DNA from: Casp-actino8 sp044358015
GTDB lineage: Bacteria > Actinomycetota > Acidimicrobiia > Acidimicrobiales > Ilumatobacteraceae
NCBI GenBank assembly: GCA_044358015.1
Contig: JBIKOO010000001.1
Coordinates: 62,001 to 126,000, forward strand
Direction of reading: 5' to 3'
Length of the DNA stretch: 64,000 bases
Position 1 is the first letter of the stretch. The number at the start of each line of letters is the position of its first letter. Shown here in pieces: positions 27,193 to 36,298 of the stretch. The translations under genes and the position numbers were made by a program. Under the pieces are notes generated by a model. It was not told the origin of the DNA. It saw only the letters and a list, made by a program, of their open reading frames with translations, and made no database searches.

Positions 27193-27671
27193 CTGCCATG
27201 AATGAGCCGTGGCCACGCGCCTCAGAATTTGCAATCCTTTCTTCTGATGTCCACGCCCGTTGGAAGAATTTTGGAAACTGGGACCGCACATATTTTCCAA
27301 AATTGGTTGGGCTTCAGGTTGAGGACATACGACTCGGCTATTGCCGCATGGTTTTGCCCTTTCGCGAGGAACTAGAACAACCCATGGGAATAGTCCACGG
27401 GGGAGCGATCGCCACTCTCATTGATGCCTCAGTCGTGCCGGCAATCGGCAGCGCATACGACAACACCATCGGATATTCAACAGTGGACCTACATGTGCAG
27501 TATCACAATGCCCTCATAAAGGAGGACGCGATCGCCGAAGCATGGGTGACTAAGCGCGGGCGTTCGGTGGTCTTTTGTGAATCCGAAGTGATGGGACGAA
27601 CAAGCGGCAAGCGGATTGCACGAGGTTTTATGACCTACAACATTTCAACCCTACGACCAATGACCAAGTAG
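27189..27671 (+). CDS. PaaI-family hotdog thioesterase
   Basis: 160 residues. Hotdog fold with the PaaI-type pattern QPMGIVHGGAIATLIDASVVPAI and a second strand set STVDLHVQYHNALIKEDAIAEA. Expected to hydrolyse acyl-CoA, probably an aromatic or short-chain one, but the substrate is unknown. GTG at 27189 overlaps the hydrolase stop; an ATG at 27198 is also possible. Confidence 0.85.
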   Translation: MTAMNEPWPRASEFAILSSDVHARWKNFGNWDRTYFPKLVGLQVEDIRLGYCRMVLPFREELEQPMGIVHGGAIATLIDASVVPAIGSAYDNTIGYSTVDLHVQYHNALIKEDAIAEAWVTKRGRSVVFCESEVMGRTSGKRIARGFMTYNISTLRPMTK

Positions 27672-27687
27672 TACTCAGCCTCACGAG

Positions 27688-28935
27688 CTAAGGAGCAACC
27701 GTTGTTGTCGCTGCCACACCAGTGCGAGCCGCCAATACTGCGTCATTGATTGCGCCGATTAAATCGTCAGTTTCTTTAGGTTTCGAACCATTGACCAACA
27801 CTGCGACCACTAAACCATCAGGACGATGCACCACCATTGAATGTACGTTTTCAATACTTCCCGAATGACCCCATTCACCACTCACAAAGAGACGCAAACC
27901 TAAGCCATAATCCCATATCGGAGTTACTGGCTTCGGCGTCGCTGGTCTCTTCATCAGTTTCATGAGATCAGCACTGAGGATGTGCAATGTTGGAGAATCT
28001 TCGTTGATTGAATCAAGCATTTTTGCGACATCAATTGCTGTTGCGACCCACGCACCAGCGGCCCCGAGTTGTTCCATATAGGTTCGACCACCCGAGACCG
28101 CATGTAATGCGTCGCTCGGCCCAAACTCGTAGGTACCGACTAAACGAAATGATTGAAGGCCCAAAGGTGCGAGAACCAATTGTCGCGCCGCATCTTGATA
28201 CGACAGACCGGTTGCCCGTTCAATCGCTTTGCCGAGCAACGCATAACTGACATTGCCATATTTAAAAGTTGATCCTGGCTCGGAAGCGAGTGTTTCACCA
28301 AGAGCCTCTGTCAGCATTCCCATCTGGTCATAAGAACCCGTATCAAAGAAAATCTTCAGAAAATTTGAGATTCCAGAAGTGTGGGAGAGCAGTTGTCTGA
28401 TTGTGATTTTGCGCGCACGTTCATCAGCGAGTGGTAGACCCAGTTCATCGGCAATAAGTCCAACAATTGGTTCATCTAATTCCAGTTGACTTTGTTCGAC
28501 CAATTTCAGCACCGTGACTGCAGTCAAGATTTTGCTGATACTGGCAATACGAAAACTTGTCTGCTCATCAACCGCTCGTAAAGACTTTCGGCTCGACGCA
28601 GCGTACGAATGAATCACTTGGCCGTCATACACCACCGCCACTGATACATCTCGAGAACCGGCATCAAGAGTATGTAACCGAATGGCTTCATCAAATAGTT
28701 CTGGATACGGAAGTGGCTCTTGCATTGTGGGAAACGTCGTTGGCGTGACGGTCACCGGAACAGTTATTGATATCGCTGTTGTTGATGACACATCAGTTGT
28801 ACTTACTGCGGTTGATGAAACAGGCAAAGATTCGGCGCTAGTTGAAGCCGGCTCCACCCGTTCTTCAGAACTTGAACAAGCAACGAGAAAACTGATCACC
28901 GCTAACGATACGACTGATGCTCGTCGACGGATCAT
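27688..28935 (-). CDS. Lipoprotein serine hydrolase of the beta-lactamase/DD-peptidase fold
   Basis: 415 residues. Lipoprotein signal MIRRRASVVSLAVISFLVAC with the lipid Cys at residue 20, then a Ser/Thr/Val-rich linker to about residue 75, then a class C-type fold. Catalytic SxxK in RIASISKILTAV, the Tyr motif as YGNVSYALLG, and the third motif as GHSGS. Likely an extracellular esterase or D-aminopeptidase rather than a resistance enzyme. The ATG at 28935 overlaps the upstream amidohydrolase stop by 4 bases, so I prefer it over the longer frame. Confidence 0.87.
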   Translation of the reverse strand: MIRRRASVVSLAVISFLVACSSSEERVEPASTSAESLPVSSTAVSTTDVSSTTAISITVPVTVTPTTFPTMQEPLPYPELFDEAIRLHTLDAGSRDVSVAVVYDGQVIHSYAASSRKSLRAVDEQTSFRIASISKILTAVTVLKLVEQSQLELDEPIVGLIADELGLPLADERARKITIRQLLSHTSGISNFLKIFFDTGSYDQMGMLTEALGETLASEPGSTFKYGNVSYALLGKAIERATGLSYQDAARQLVLAPLGLQSFRLVGTYEFGPSDALHAVSGGRTYMEQLGAAGAWVATAIDVAKMLDSINEDSPTLHILSADLMKLMKRPATPKPVTPIWDYGLGLRLFVSGEWGHSGSIENVHSMVVHRPDGLVVAVLVNGSKPKETDDLIGAINDAVLAARTGVAATTTVAP

Positions 28936-29852
28936 CCTGGCAAGTCTGAAAGACCTAAAACGTTCAGCGCATTCTGACGTAAGAACTTTGGCCAAACGTC
29001 TTTCTTAAATGGCACCTTGGGCATATCGCCCATGATGCGCTCGTAGGTGAGTCCCATCGGCCAATAGCCGGCGTAAATGACCCGATCAGAGCCGCGACTG
29101 TTCGCATAGTCGATAATGCGCGGATCGTAATGCTGAGGCGCGAATGCACTCGTTGAGTAGTACAAATTCGGCCACTTCAACATCAACTTCACCGCCAATT
29201 CGGTCCACGGTTGGCAACCATGACGAGTCACGATCTTAAGTTCTGGGAAGTCGTAACAAACGATGTCAAGAAGTTCCACATGCTGACACATACTTGGCAC
29301 TCGCGGACCAGGAATTCCGGCGCAGATAAAGATAGGAATACCAAGTTCGGCACAGACCGAATAAATGGGATACCAGCGCGCGTGGTCAATCGGCACTTGC
29401 GGTGTGCAACCCGCAGGAAATGTACCGACAGCCTTCAATCCAAATTCTTCGTACAGCCGGCGAATCTTGCGCACTTCATCAACACCGTTGTTGGCATCGG
29501 CGCTACAGGAGGCGATGAAGCGCTCAGGAAACTGTTGCATGGCGCGAACTCCAGGTTCACCCTCAATGCCGATCATGGAACGTTCGATACCAAAGTGATC
29601 CATGGTGTTGATGGCGACTTCAACCGGATCAATATCTTCAGTTAAAGCACTCGGCACATTTTGTTTAAAGAGATATTCCACGGGGAACATGGTCTCTTTA
29701 CTTTCCTTGTCACGAATATTGCCGCGGAAAAACTCGTATAAGCGGCGGGGATCGGGATCAGGGAATCCCATCATGGTCTCGATGATGCCTAGACCACCCG
29801 GACCGACCTCAGGCATCGTTGATTCGTGAGTTATTGAACTAGGAGTCGCCAT
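28932..29852 (-). CDS. Amidohydrolase-2-fold protein lacking metal ligands
   Basis: 306 residues from the ATG at 29852, immediately after the stop of its upstream relative. The TIM-barrel pattern of PF04909-type amidohydrolases is recognisable (PEDFAIN-like linker, GLKAVGTFPAGCTPQVPIDH, ELKIVTRHGCQPWTEL). The N-terminal metal motif, normally DxHxH, reads IIETMMGFPD, and the strand-8 Asp motif, normally GSDYP, reads YAGYWPMG. The protein therefore seems unable to bind the usual zinc and may be a partner or a pseudoenzyme. It is coupled to the lipoprotein hydrolase downstream. Confidence 0.8.
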   Translation of the reverse strand: MATPSSITHESTMPEVGPGGLGIIETMMGFPDPDPRRLYEFFRGNIRDKESKETMFPVEYLFKQNVPSALTEDIDPVEVAINTMDHFGIERSMIGIEGEPGVRAMQQFPERFIASCSADANNGVDEVRKIRRLYEEFGLKAVGTFPAGCTPQVPIDHARWYPIYSVCAELGIPIFICAGIPGPRVPSMCQHVELLDIVCYDFPELKIVTRHGCQPWTELAVKLMLKWPNLYYSTSAFAPQHYDPRIIDYANSRGSDRVIYAGYWPMGLTYERIMGDMPKVPFKKDVWPKFLRQNALNVLGLSDLPG

Positions 29853-29853
29853 C

Positions 29854-31056
29854 TCAGAGACCCAAGAAGTCAATGACGTTATGGCGCATGATCTTTTCGA
29901 TATCAGTTGCGCTAAATCCGTGTAGGTCGTTAATAAAGGTCGTCGGAATTTCTAAACCCTCGGCGTGCGGATAATCGCTGCCAAACATCAGTCGTTCAAC
30001 GCCAATTGTTTCAGCTAACAAATGAATGTCGTCTTCATAAAACGGAGCGACCCAAACGTGTTCGCAGAAATCTTCAACTGGATCTTTGCCAAACATAAAG
30101 GGTTGTTGGGCATAAGCCTTCTTGAACTTCTTGATGAGATTCGGCACCCAATCGGCCCCAGCTTCAATTGATGACACGCGTAGTTTTGGATGTCGTGTGA
30201 ACACACCGTGGCTGACAAGTACGGCAAACATGTCAAAAGGAGCACGGTCACTAGTCATGACTCGCATTGGCGATGAACGGAAGGCTTCAAATTCGCCGAA
30301 AGGTTCCCAGTCATCGATGTACTTGCCATATCCCGCGTCGCCCGAGTGGAATGCCACCGAGACATTGGCTTCGGCAAGTCGCGCCCAAAATGGATCAAAG
30401 ATCTTGTCACCAGGTGAGCGGGTTCCGCCAGTGGGATCGATCGCCGGCGACGTGCGCATAACTACGACTTTCACTCCATTGGCAATGGCCCAATCGGCCT
30501 CTTTCACTGCCCATTCGGGGTCAGCCAAAGTGATGTACGGAGCGCCGTAAATCATGTCCTGGTAGGCGAAACCCCAGTCCTCGAGCAACCAGCGGTTAAA
30601 CGCCGAGAATGCCGCACACAGAGCCGGAGGATCGTCGCGCAACGACTCTTCCATACCAACGGCCAGAGTCGGGAAGAACATCGCCCCAGCGAGACCCTGT
30701 TCTTTCATCAGTGCGACTCGGGCATCGCGATTGCGGTAGGCCGGGCTAATGGGATCAAGTTCGCCGAAAAGGGCGCGCATGTCGCCACCCGAGACTCGGC
30801 CGCGGAAATAAGCGTCAAGAGCACCGGGTTTCGACACTGGATTAAAAGTTGGATTCGGGATAAAGCGATTCACCCGACCACCGACGAGCAGTCGTTTCTT
30901 GCCATCAATTTCGGCCCACTGCATACAACGCTTGGCCATCTCGCGAGGCATATGACGGGTGAATGCGTCTTCGGCTTCGTAGTAATGATTGTCAGCATCA
31001 AATGCTGCGAACCCAAGTTCTACTCGTTGATTCGTTTCAACTGTTGCAACTGCCAT
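29854..31056 (-). CDS. Amidohydrolase-2 family metal-dependent hydrolase or decarboxylase
   Basis: 400 residues. ATG at 31056 with GGAG a few bases upstream. PF04909-type barrel: N-terminal AFDADNHYYEAED, the conserved His in VSVAFHSGDAGYG and the strand-8 Asp motif RLMFGSDYPHAEG, followed by the usual C-terminal helix MRHNVIDFLGL. The family includes ACMSD-like decarboxylases and hydrolases; the substrate is unknown. First gene of a three-gene reverse-strand unit with the ligand-free relative and the lipoprotein hydrolase. Confidence 0.85.
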   Translation of the reverse strand: MAVATVETNQRVELGFAAFDADNHYYEAEDAFTRHMPREMAKRCMQWAEIDGKKRLLVGGRVNRFIPNPTFNPVSKPGALDAYFRGRVSGGDMRALFGELDPISPAYRNRDARVALMKEQGLAGAMFFPTLAVGMEESLRDDPPALCAAFSAFNRWLLEDWGFAYQDMIYGAPYITLADPEWAVKEADWAIANGVKVVVMRTSPAIDPTGGTRSPGDKIFDPFWARLAEANVSVAFHSGDAGYGKYIDDWEPFGEFEAFRSSPMRVMTSDRAPFDMFAVLVSHGVFTRHPKLRVSSIEAGADWVPNLIKKFKKAYAQQPFMFGKDPVEDFCEHVWVAPFYEDDIHLLAETIGVERLMFGSDYPHAEGLEIPTTFINDLHGFSATDIEKIMRHNVIDFLGL

Positions 31057-31153
31057 CACGGTCTCCTGACATAACACGATTTGCTATTCCCCGCTAAGAA
31101 CCGTAGTCCAGAGCCTGTCTTAATCTGAACCTTCAACCGCTACTGTTGCCACA

Positions 31154-31894
31154 ATGTGTGGACGTTTTACCTCGCTAACACCACCGGAAGAACTCGCCGA
31201 AATTTTCTCGACTGCACCCCTCAACCCACAATTGTTTGACGAATTTCAACCCAATTTCAATGTCCCACCCACGACCCGAATCACGGCCGTTGCCCAAGAT
31301 TCTCTGGGTGTCCGCAAACTCGGTCGTTTTCAATGGGGCCTGGTTCCCAACTGGGCCAAAGACACCTCTGGTAGCGCTCGTTGCATCAATGCCCGTAGCG
31401 AGACCGTTCTTGAGAAACCCTCATTTCGCTCATCGGTGCCAACGAAGCGATGCATTATCCCGATGGATGGTTTTTACGAATGGAAGACGATCGGTGCTGC
31501 CGTCTCATCTTCGCCTCGTCCCAAACAACCGGTCTATGTCACTCGGCGAGACACCAAGCCTCTAGCGGTGGCAGGTTTATGGGCATCGTGGCGCGATCGC
31601 TCATTGGGCGAGAGTGCCACGTGGTTGCACTCGTGCTGTGTCATTACAACTGAAGCCAACGAAACCATGTCACCGATTCATGACCGTATGCCGGTCATTC
31701 TTGAGGCTGACGACTGGGCTGATTGGCTCAACGTTGGAGGTGGCTCACATCAAGCAACACCTATTGAACGAATCATTGAATTGATGATCCCTGCCGACCC
31801 AAACATTCTTGTACCAAATTGGGTCAGCACAGACGTGAACGCCGTACGCAATAACCGCCCCGACCTCATCATTCCCATTGAAATCGTCAACTGA
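31154..31894 (+). CDS. SRAP domain protein (YedK/HMCES family)
   Basis: 246 residues. Starts MCGRFT, so after Met removal the catalytic Cys2 becomes N-terminal and can form a thiazolidine crosslink with abasic sites in single-stranded DNA. Other family residues are visible: CINARSETV, GFYEWK and the active-site His in SPIHDRMPVIL. It shields abasic sites during replication. Divergent from the amidohydrolase; its stop abuts the HIT stop. Confidence 0.95.
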   Translation: MCGRFTSLTPPEELAEIFSTAPLNPQLFDEFQPNFNVPPTTRITAVAQDSLGVRKLGRFQWGLVPNWAKDTSGSARCINARSETVLEKPSFRSSVPTKRCIIPMDGFYEWKTIGAAVSSSPRPKQPVYVTRRDTKPLAVAGLWASWRDRSLGESATWLHSCCVITTEANETMSPIHDRMPVILEADDWADWLNVGGGSHQATPIERIIELMIPADPNILVPNWVSTDVNAVRNNRPDLIIPIEIVN

Positions 31895-32314
31895 CTAAAC
31901 GACGTGCTCGTGTCCCGCACTCCGCAGAGCAACGCGAATTTTCTCAGCCGCGCTGTCAAGTAACTCACGATCAATACTGGACGCCGCATTAGCAAAAGAA
32001 AGTTGCGACATATCTGAAGTAGGAATCACGTGAATGTGAGTATGCGGCACTTCGTAGCCAGCGATGATGACTCCGACTCGATCACAACCGAATGCCTCAC
32101 GTTGAGCAACCCCGATGATTCGTGTGACTGCGAATAAGTGTTCAGTGAGTTCGGGAGATGCATCCACCCAATGGTCGACTTCTTCTCGGGGCACAACCAA
32201 GGCGTGTCCATGAGCCATCGGGTTGATTGACATAAAGACGACACAATGATCGTCCTTCCAAATAAAGGTTCCCGGAATTTGACCGTCAATAATGCGCGTA
32301 AAGATTGTTGCCAT
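31895..32314 (-). CDS. HIT-family nucleotide hydrolase or transferase
   Basis: 139 residues. The histidine triad is HTHIHVIPT (H91, H93, H95), preceded by NPMAHGHALVVPREEVDHW. Hint/Fhit-type proteins cleave adenosine phosphoramidates or dinucleoside polyphosphates. The ATG at 32314 overlaps the SDR stop (TAATG) and is preferred over a longer frame that starts inside the SDR gene. Confidence 0.9.
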   Translation of the reverse strand: MATIFTRIIDGQIPGTFIWKDDHCVVFMSINPMAHGHALVVPREEVDHWVDASPELTEHLFAVTRIIGVAQREAFGCDRVGVIIAGYEVPHTHIHVIPTSDMSQLSFANAASSIDRELLDSAAEKIRVALRSAGHEHVV

Positions 32315-33126
32315 TACACCCAACCTCCTGAAACAGGAAACACATCGCCGATGCAATACGAAGATTCAGGTCCAGCCAAGAACCGAACCACTTGTGCGAG
32401 TTCTTCAGCCTGAGCCAATCGCCCAATAGGTGTTTGCATCCGAATGCCCATCCGCGTCATCTCATCAAATGCATCAAGCAGGGGAGTGTCAACCCAGCCC
32501 GGACACACTGCGTTCACACGTACACCAAACGGTGCAACTTCTTGAGCAGTTGATTTCGTGAAGGCGATGATGCCAGCTTTGGCCGCGCTGTAATGCGGAG
32601 CGCCCGCTGCTGGTCGTAGACCCATGATTGATGAGATATTCACGATCGATCCAAAACGTTGGGGAGTCATGTGCCGTAAAGCAGCGCGAGTGCCGTAAAA
32701 AGTTCCGTAGAGGTGAATCTTGATCATGCGGTCCCATTGCTCGTCACTGAGATCAACTGTGAAATTACCTGGCTCAAGATCGTCGTAGCGACCTTCCATA
32801 CGCTTCACTTGGTTCGCCATGTTGATATCGGTTTTGAGTTCATTTCGCGGTGGAGCAATTCCGGCATTGTTGATCAGAACATCAATCCGACCGTGATGAG
32901 CGACAACTCGATCAATCGCGGCGTCAAACGATTTGGAGTCCGCCACGTCAAAGATTGCCGCCTCGCCAGAAACCTCATCGGCAACTGCACCGGCAGCCGC
33001 TTCGTTGACATCGTTCACCACGACATGGGCTCCATCGTCTGCGAAGCGCCGCGAAAATGCTGCGCCCATGCCAGAACCTCCGCCCGTCACGACAACAATT
33101 TTTCCTTCGAGAGATCCTGTTTTCAT
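32314..33126 (-). CDS. Short-chain dehydrogenase/reductase
   Basis: 270 residues. Classical SDR: cofactor loop VTGGGSGMGAAFSRRFA, NNAG in VLINNAGIAPP, catalytic Ser in IVNISSIMG and YxxxK as YSAAKAG, with VCPGWVDTPL after it. An insertion of about 25 residues follows NNAG (ELKTDINMANQVKRMEG). The ATG at 33126 is chosen because GGAGG lies five bases upstream. Substrate unknown. Coupled to the HIT gene. Confidence 0.92.
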   Translation of the reverse strand: MKTGSLEGKIVVVTGGGSGMGAAFSRRFADDGAHVVVNDVNEAAAGAVADEVSGEAAIFDVADSKSFDAAIDRVVAHHGRIDVLINNAGIAPPRNELKTDINMANQVKRMEGRYDDLEPGNFTVDLSDEQWDRMIKIHLYGTFYGTRAALRHMTPQRFGSIVNISSIMGLRPAAGAPHYSAAKAGIIAFTKSTAQEVAPFGVRVNAVCPGWVDTPLLDAFDEMTRMGIRMQTPIGRLAQAEELAQVVRFLAGPESSYCIGDVFPVSGGWV

Positions 33127-33206
33127 GCGTGCCTCCATACGCCGACACTATTTCACAAAGCGCCACACCCACGGCACACGAGCAGTCAAGAACTAAGGTG
33201 AGATTC

Positions 33207-33821
33207 ATGGCTAATCCCGACGAACCCTCAATGAGCCCGGCCGCCGGTTCAGATCAGCGAGTCTGGGGAATTTGGACCTGGCCAAATTTCATTACCTTGG
33301 TTCGCCTCAGTTGCTTACCCGTCTTTTTGTGGCTTCTTCTCGGGCGAGACGATCGGGCTACTGCAGCTTGGATCCTGCTGGCGCTAGGTGCAACCGACTG
33401 GGTCGACGGTTGGGTCGCCCGGCGTTTCAACCAGGTCAGTGAGTTCGGCAAGATGTTTGATCCGACCGCCGACCGACTGCTCTTTATCGTTGGCTTATTT
33501 GCCATCATGATCGACGGATCCGCTCCGCTCTGGTTCTGTCTTTTGGTTTTTGTCCGTGAAGTGTTGTTTGGTGGAACAGTGGCCATCCTCACACTTTTCT
33601 TCAAAATGGAACGCTTCGACGTCACGTATCTCGGCAAGTGGGCCACCTTTTTACTCATGGGCGTTTTCCCCGCCTTTGTCATGAGCGCAAGCGGCATCCG
33701 CTTCCACGAATTTTTCGCCGCGGCCGCCTGGATCGCGGGACCGATTGGACTTGCTCTGAGTTACTACACCGCGTGGCAATACATCCCGACAATTCGGGCC
33801 AATTTAAGGCGCAATCGCTGA
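33207..33821 (+). CDS. pgsA: CDP-alcohol phosphatidyltransferase, PgsA-like
   Basis: 204 residues from the ATG at 33207. The CDP-alcohol motif is complete: D64, D67, G68, A71, R72, G81, D85 and D89. Several membrane helices follow (about 93-185). Most likely phosphatidylglycerophosphate synthase, but a related headgroup enzyme is possible because actinomycetes carry several paralogues. The position before gcvH-garA matches the region around pgsA2 in Mycobacterium. Confidence 0.85.
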   Translation: MANPDEPSMSPAAGSDQRVWGIWTWPNFITLVRLSCLPVFLWLLLGRDDRATAAWILLALGATDWVDGWVARRFNQVSEFGKMFDPTADRLLFIVGLFAIMIDGSAPLWFCLLVFVREVLFGGTVAILTLFFKMERFDVTYLGKWATFLLMGVFPAFVMSASGIRFHEFFAAAAWIAGPIGLALSYYTAWQYIPTIRANLRRNR

Positions 33822-33856
33822 GAATTTCGCCCGTCATTCACCTCTAGAATGAGGAC

Positions 33857-34237
33857 ATGAATGTGCCTGGCGAACTGTTGTATTCCAAGGATCACGAGTG
33901 GGTGCAACTCACCGGAACAACCGCCCGAATCGGAATTACCGACTTCGCGCAAGATGCTCTCGGAGACGTCGTGTTCGTTCAAGCGCCAACGCTGGGAGCC
34001 AATGTGACTTCAGGCGACTCCATCAGCGAGGTTGAGTCGACTAAGTCAGTCTCTGACATCTACGCACCTGTGACTGGCGTGGTCTCTGCAGTGAACGAGG
34101 CACTCGACAGCGACCCGAGCCTCATCAACTCCGATCCCTACGGCCAAGGTTGGATCTGCGACATTGAGGTTGCTGCCGACTTTGACTCGGCACATCTTTT
34201 GTCAGCGGATGCGTACTCTGAATTTGTGGCAGGCTGA
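33857..34237 (+). CDS. gcvH: Glycine cleavage system H protein
   Basis: 126 residues. Lipoyl carrier of the glycine cleavage complex. The lipoylated Lys is K63 in EVESTKSVSDIYAP, and the N-terminal KDHEWVQLTG is typical. It shuttles the aminomethyl group between P (gcvP at 41253) and T (gcvT at 36796) proteins, both in this window. Followed 4 bases later by garA. Confidence 0.97.
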   Translation: MNVPGELLYSKDHEWVQLTGTTARIGITDFAQDALGDVVFVQAPTLGANVTSGDSISEVESTKSVSDIYAPVTGVVSAVNEALDSDPSLINSDPYGQGWICDIEVAADFDSAHLLSADAYSEFVAG

Positions 34238-34241
34238 CGAC

Positions 34242-34727
34242 ATGCCAGTTTTTTGTCAAAAGTGTGGTCACCGCAACGTCAGTGATTCATTTTTTTGCAG
34301 TTCATGTGGTTCGGCACTTGAAGTAGACGGAGACAAGACCGTCGTCATTGCCAAAGTAGATCAGTTACAAGATGCACTTGGCCCTCAAGACAATGCGACC
34401 ATTGATCTTCGTACCTTGCCGAAAAGTTCGGCCACGTTAATGGTGCGCTCGGGCCCACAAGCCGGCGAACGATTTGTGCTCGATACTTCGATGACGCGAC
34501 TTGGTCGTCATCCTGACAGCGAAATTTCCCTTGATGACATTTCGGTCTCGCGACGCCACGCCGAAATTGAACGACACGGTCAAGAGTACGTCTTACGCGA
34601 CTCTGGTTCTTTGAATGGGACCTACGTCAATCAGCAGCGAGTTGACTCAGTCGTACTACAACAAGGCGATGAGATTTTGGTTGGTCGCTTTCGTCTCATC
34701 TTCTTAGGACCGGTTGAAGCATCGTGA
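34242..34727 (+). CDS. garA: FHA-domain protein with N-terminal zinc ribbon (GarA-like)
   Basis: 161 residues. N-terminal zinc ribbon (C5, C8, C19, C22), a linker with possible phospho-Thr sites (DKTVVI, NATIDL), and an FHA domain at about residues 66-158 with GRHPDSEISLDDISVSRRH and the Asn of SLNGTYVNQQRV. In Mycobacterium and Corynebacterium GarA/OdhI controls 2-oxoglutarate and glutamate enzymes under PknB/PknG. The zinc ribbon is absent from mycobacterial GarA, so the assignment rests on gene order plus the FHA. Stop overlaps the next gene. Confidence 0.85.
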   Translation: MPVFCQKCGHRNVSDSFFCSSCGSALEVDGDKTVVIAKVDQLQDALGPQDNATIDLRTLPKSSATLMVRSGPQAGERFVLDTSMTRLGRHPDSEISLDDISVSRRHAEIERHGQEYVLRDSGSLNGTYVNQQRVDSVVLQQGDEILVGRFRLIFLGPVEAS

Positions 34728-35638
34728 CTCAGCGGACGACTGCTGAACGCCCATACCTTTCCATCGGAGAGGTACTCGGTCTCCTTCTTGAAGAGTTCCC
34801 TGATATCACGATTTCAAAGATTCGGTATCTTGAAAGCCAAGGTTTAATTGTTCCAGAACGCACCGCATCGGGATACCGGAAGTTCTATGACGAAGACGTC
34901 GAACGTTTGCGTTACGTCTTAACAGAACAAAAGGACAATTTTCTTCCTCTACGTGTTATCAAGAATCGCCTTGACACACCGCCCGCCGGAATCGAACGTC
35001 CAGAACCACAACGTTCAGAACCACAACATTCAGAACCACGCGGCATCAAAAATGTATTGTCAGCTCAAGAGATGGCGGCACAGGACATTGTCGAACTTGA
35101 TAGCGACGCAAACGAAGACACCACCGTTATTCCTGACACCAAGACTCATCCTGCTTCACGCGCGCCCAAAGCATTCCCCATCGTGACCGATCGCCAAAGT
35201 CAAAATGCTGCACGACGTCCCGCGCTGCCTGACCCTTCAGACGCGGTTGGTCGTCCGGCTACATATAGCCGTGCCGAACTGCTCGAGCTTTCGGGACTCG
35301 ACGAAGCCATATTGAAAGATCTTGAAAGTTTCCACCTCGTGACAGCTCGTCAGGTGGGCAACCAAGGACTCTTCGACGAACACGATCTGGCAGTTGCCGA
35401 AGTCGCTCGCGGATTCGCCGAAGCTGGCTTTGATGTGCGCCACCTCAAGGCCTGGAAGATTTCGGCCGAACGTGAAGCTGGCTTGTTTGAGCAACGAGTA
35501 CTGCCGGTCTTGCGACGTCGTTCACCCGAGTCACGCCAAGAGTCGAATAATCTGCTCGACGATCTCGGCGATCTTGGAGGCCGATTGCGCGCCATCTTGG
35601 TAGCCCGCGCCGTGGCGCCTCTACGCGATTCGCGTTAA
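34724..35638 (+). CDS. ftsR: MerR-type regulator, FtsR-like
   Basis: 304 residues. N-terminal MerR helix-turn-helix (YLSIGEVLGLLLEEFPDITISKIRYLESQGLI, then RTASGYRKFYDEDVERLRYV), a long low-complexity linker (about 90-170), and a C-terminal helical domain. Order and type match Rv1828/FtsR, an activator of ftsZ in Corynebacterium; targets here are unknown. The linker holds three in-frame 15-base repeats (34997-35040). GTG start overlaps garA by 4 bases. Confidence 0.82.
   Translation: MTQRTTAERPYLSIGEVLGLLLEEFPDITISKIRYLESQGLIVPERTASGYRKFYDEDVERLRYVLTEQKDNFLPLRVIKNRLDTPPAGIERPEPQRSEPQHSEPRGIKNVLSAQEMAAQDIVELDSDANEDTTVIPDTKTHPASRAPKAFPIVTDRQSQNAARRPALPDPSDAVGRPATYSRAELLELSGLDEAILKDLESFHLVTARQVGNQGLFDEHDLAVAEVARGFAEAGFDVRHLKAWKISAEREAGLFEQRVLPVLRRRSPESRQESNNLLDDLGDLGGRLRAILVARAVAPLRDSR
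34997..35040 (+). repeat. 15-base in-frame tandem repeat, about 3 copies
   Basis: Units start at 34997, 35012 and 35027 (core CAGAACCACAA) and encode Arg/His-Pro/Ser-Glu-Pro-Gln/Arg within the disordered linker of the MerR regulator. The third unit is one base short of complete. Length changes here would keep frame. Confidence 0.85.
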
Positions 35639-35695
35639 TCAGAATTAACACGGTCTGCAATTAGCCACGGGCATCTGGGGGAGTACCATCGGCTT

Positions 35696-36253
35696 ATGGC
35701 CTCTTCCGAACTCGCCCCTATGGAACTCGTCGGCGTGCGTCGAGATATTGCTGGCAATATCCCCGTGGTTTTTCTTCGTGAACGCAGTGGCGAACGCCGA
35801 TTACTACCGATCTATATTGGGCAACCAGAAGGCGCGAGCATCCAGTGGGCTATGGAGGGTCGCGAGACCACTCGTCCACTGTCTCACGATTTGATCGTAA
35901 ACATTTTTGGGGCCCTCGGAGCGGTCCTCGACAGAGTGGTCATTACTGAAGTGAATGAGGGCATCTTTTTCGCGGAGTTACATCTGCAGTCGCGATCTGG
36001 CCCGGTCGTCGTTTCAAGTCGACCATCTGACGCCATTGCAGTCGCGGTGCGGGCTGGTTGCACGATTTATTGCGAAGGCGAAGTACTTGACGTCGCGGGC
36101 AAGCTCGTTCCGCAGGGAGACGAGTTTGATGATGATCTCAACGAATCAGACGATCTTGAGGACAGCCTCGAAGAAGATTTAGCCACTGACGACCTCGTTG
36201 ACGAGTTCCGAGACTTCATTGACAGTATTAACCCCGAGGATTTCCAGTCCTGA
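35696..36253 (+). CDS. Bifunctional nuclease family protein (DUF151)
   Basis: 185 residues. The DUF151 core is clear: LPIYIGQPEGASIQWAMEG, RPLSHDLIVNIFGALGAVLDRVVITEV and SRPSDAIAVAVRAGC. Named after a plant nuclease; the bacterial role is not established. A very acidic C-terminal tail starts near residue 140. In Mycobacterium the equivalent (Rv1829) also lies between two MerR genes after garA. ATG at 35696. Confidence 0.88.
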   Translation: MASSELAPMELVGVRRDIAGNIPVVFLRERSGERRLLPIYIGQPEGASIQWAMEGRETTRPLSHDLIVNIFGALGAVLDRVVITEVNEGIFFAELHLQSRSGPVVVSSRPSDAIAVAVRAGCTIYCEGEVLDVAGKLVPQGDEFDDDLNESDDLEDSLEEDLATDDLVDEFRDFIDSINPEDFQS

Positions 36254-36298
36254 GCAGGCATAACAATTTTTCTCAAGACGACTATGCCATGAGAGTTG

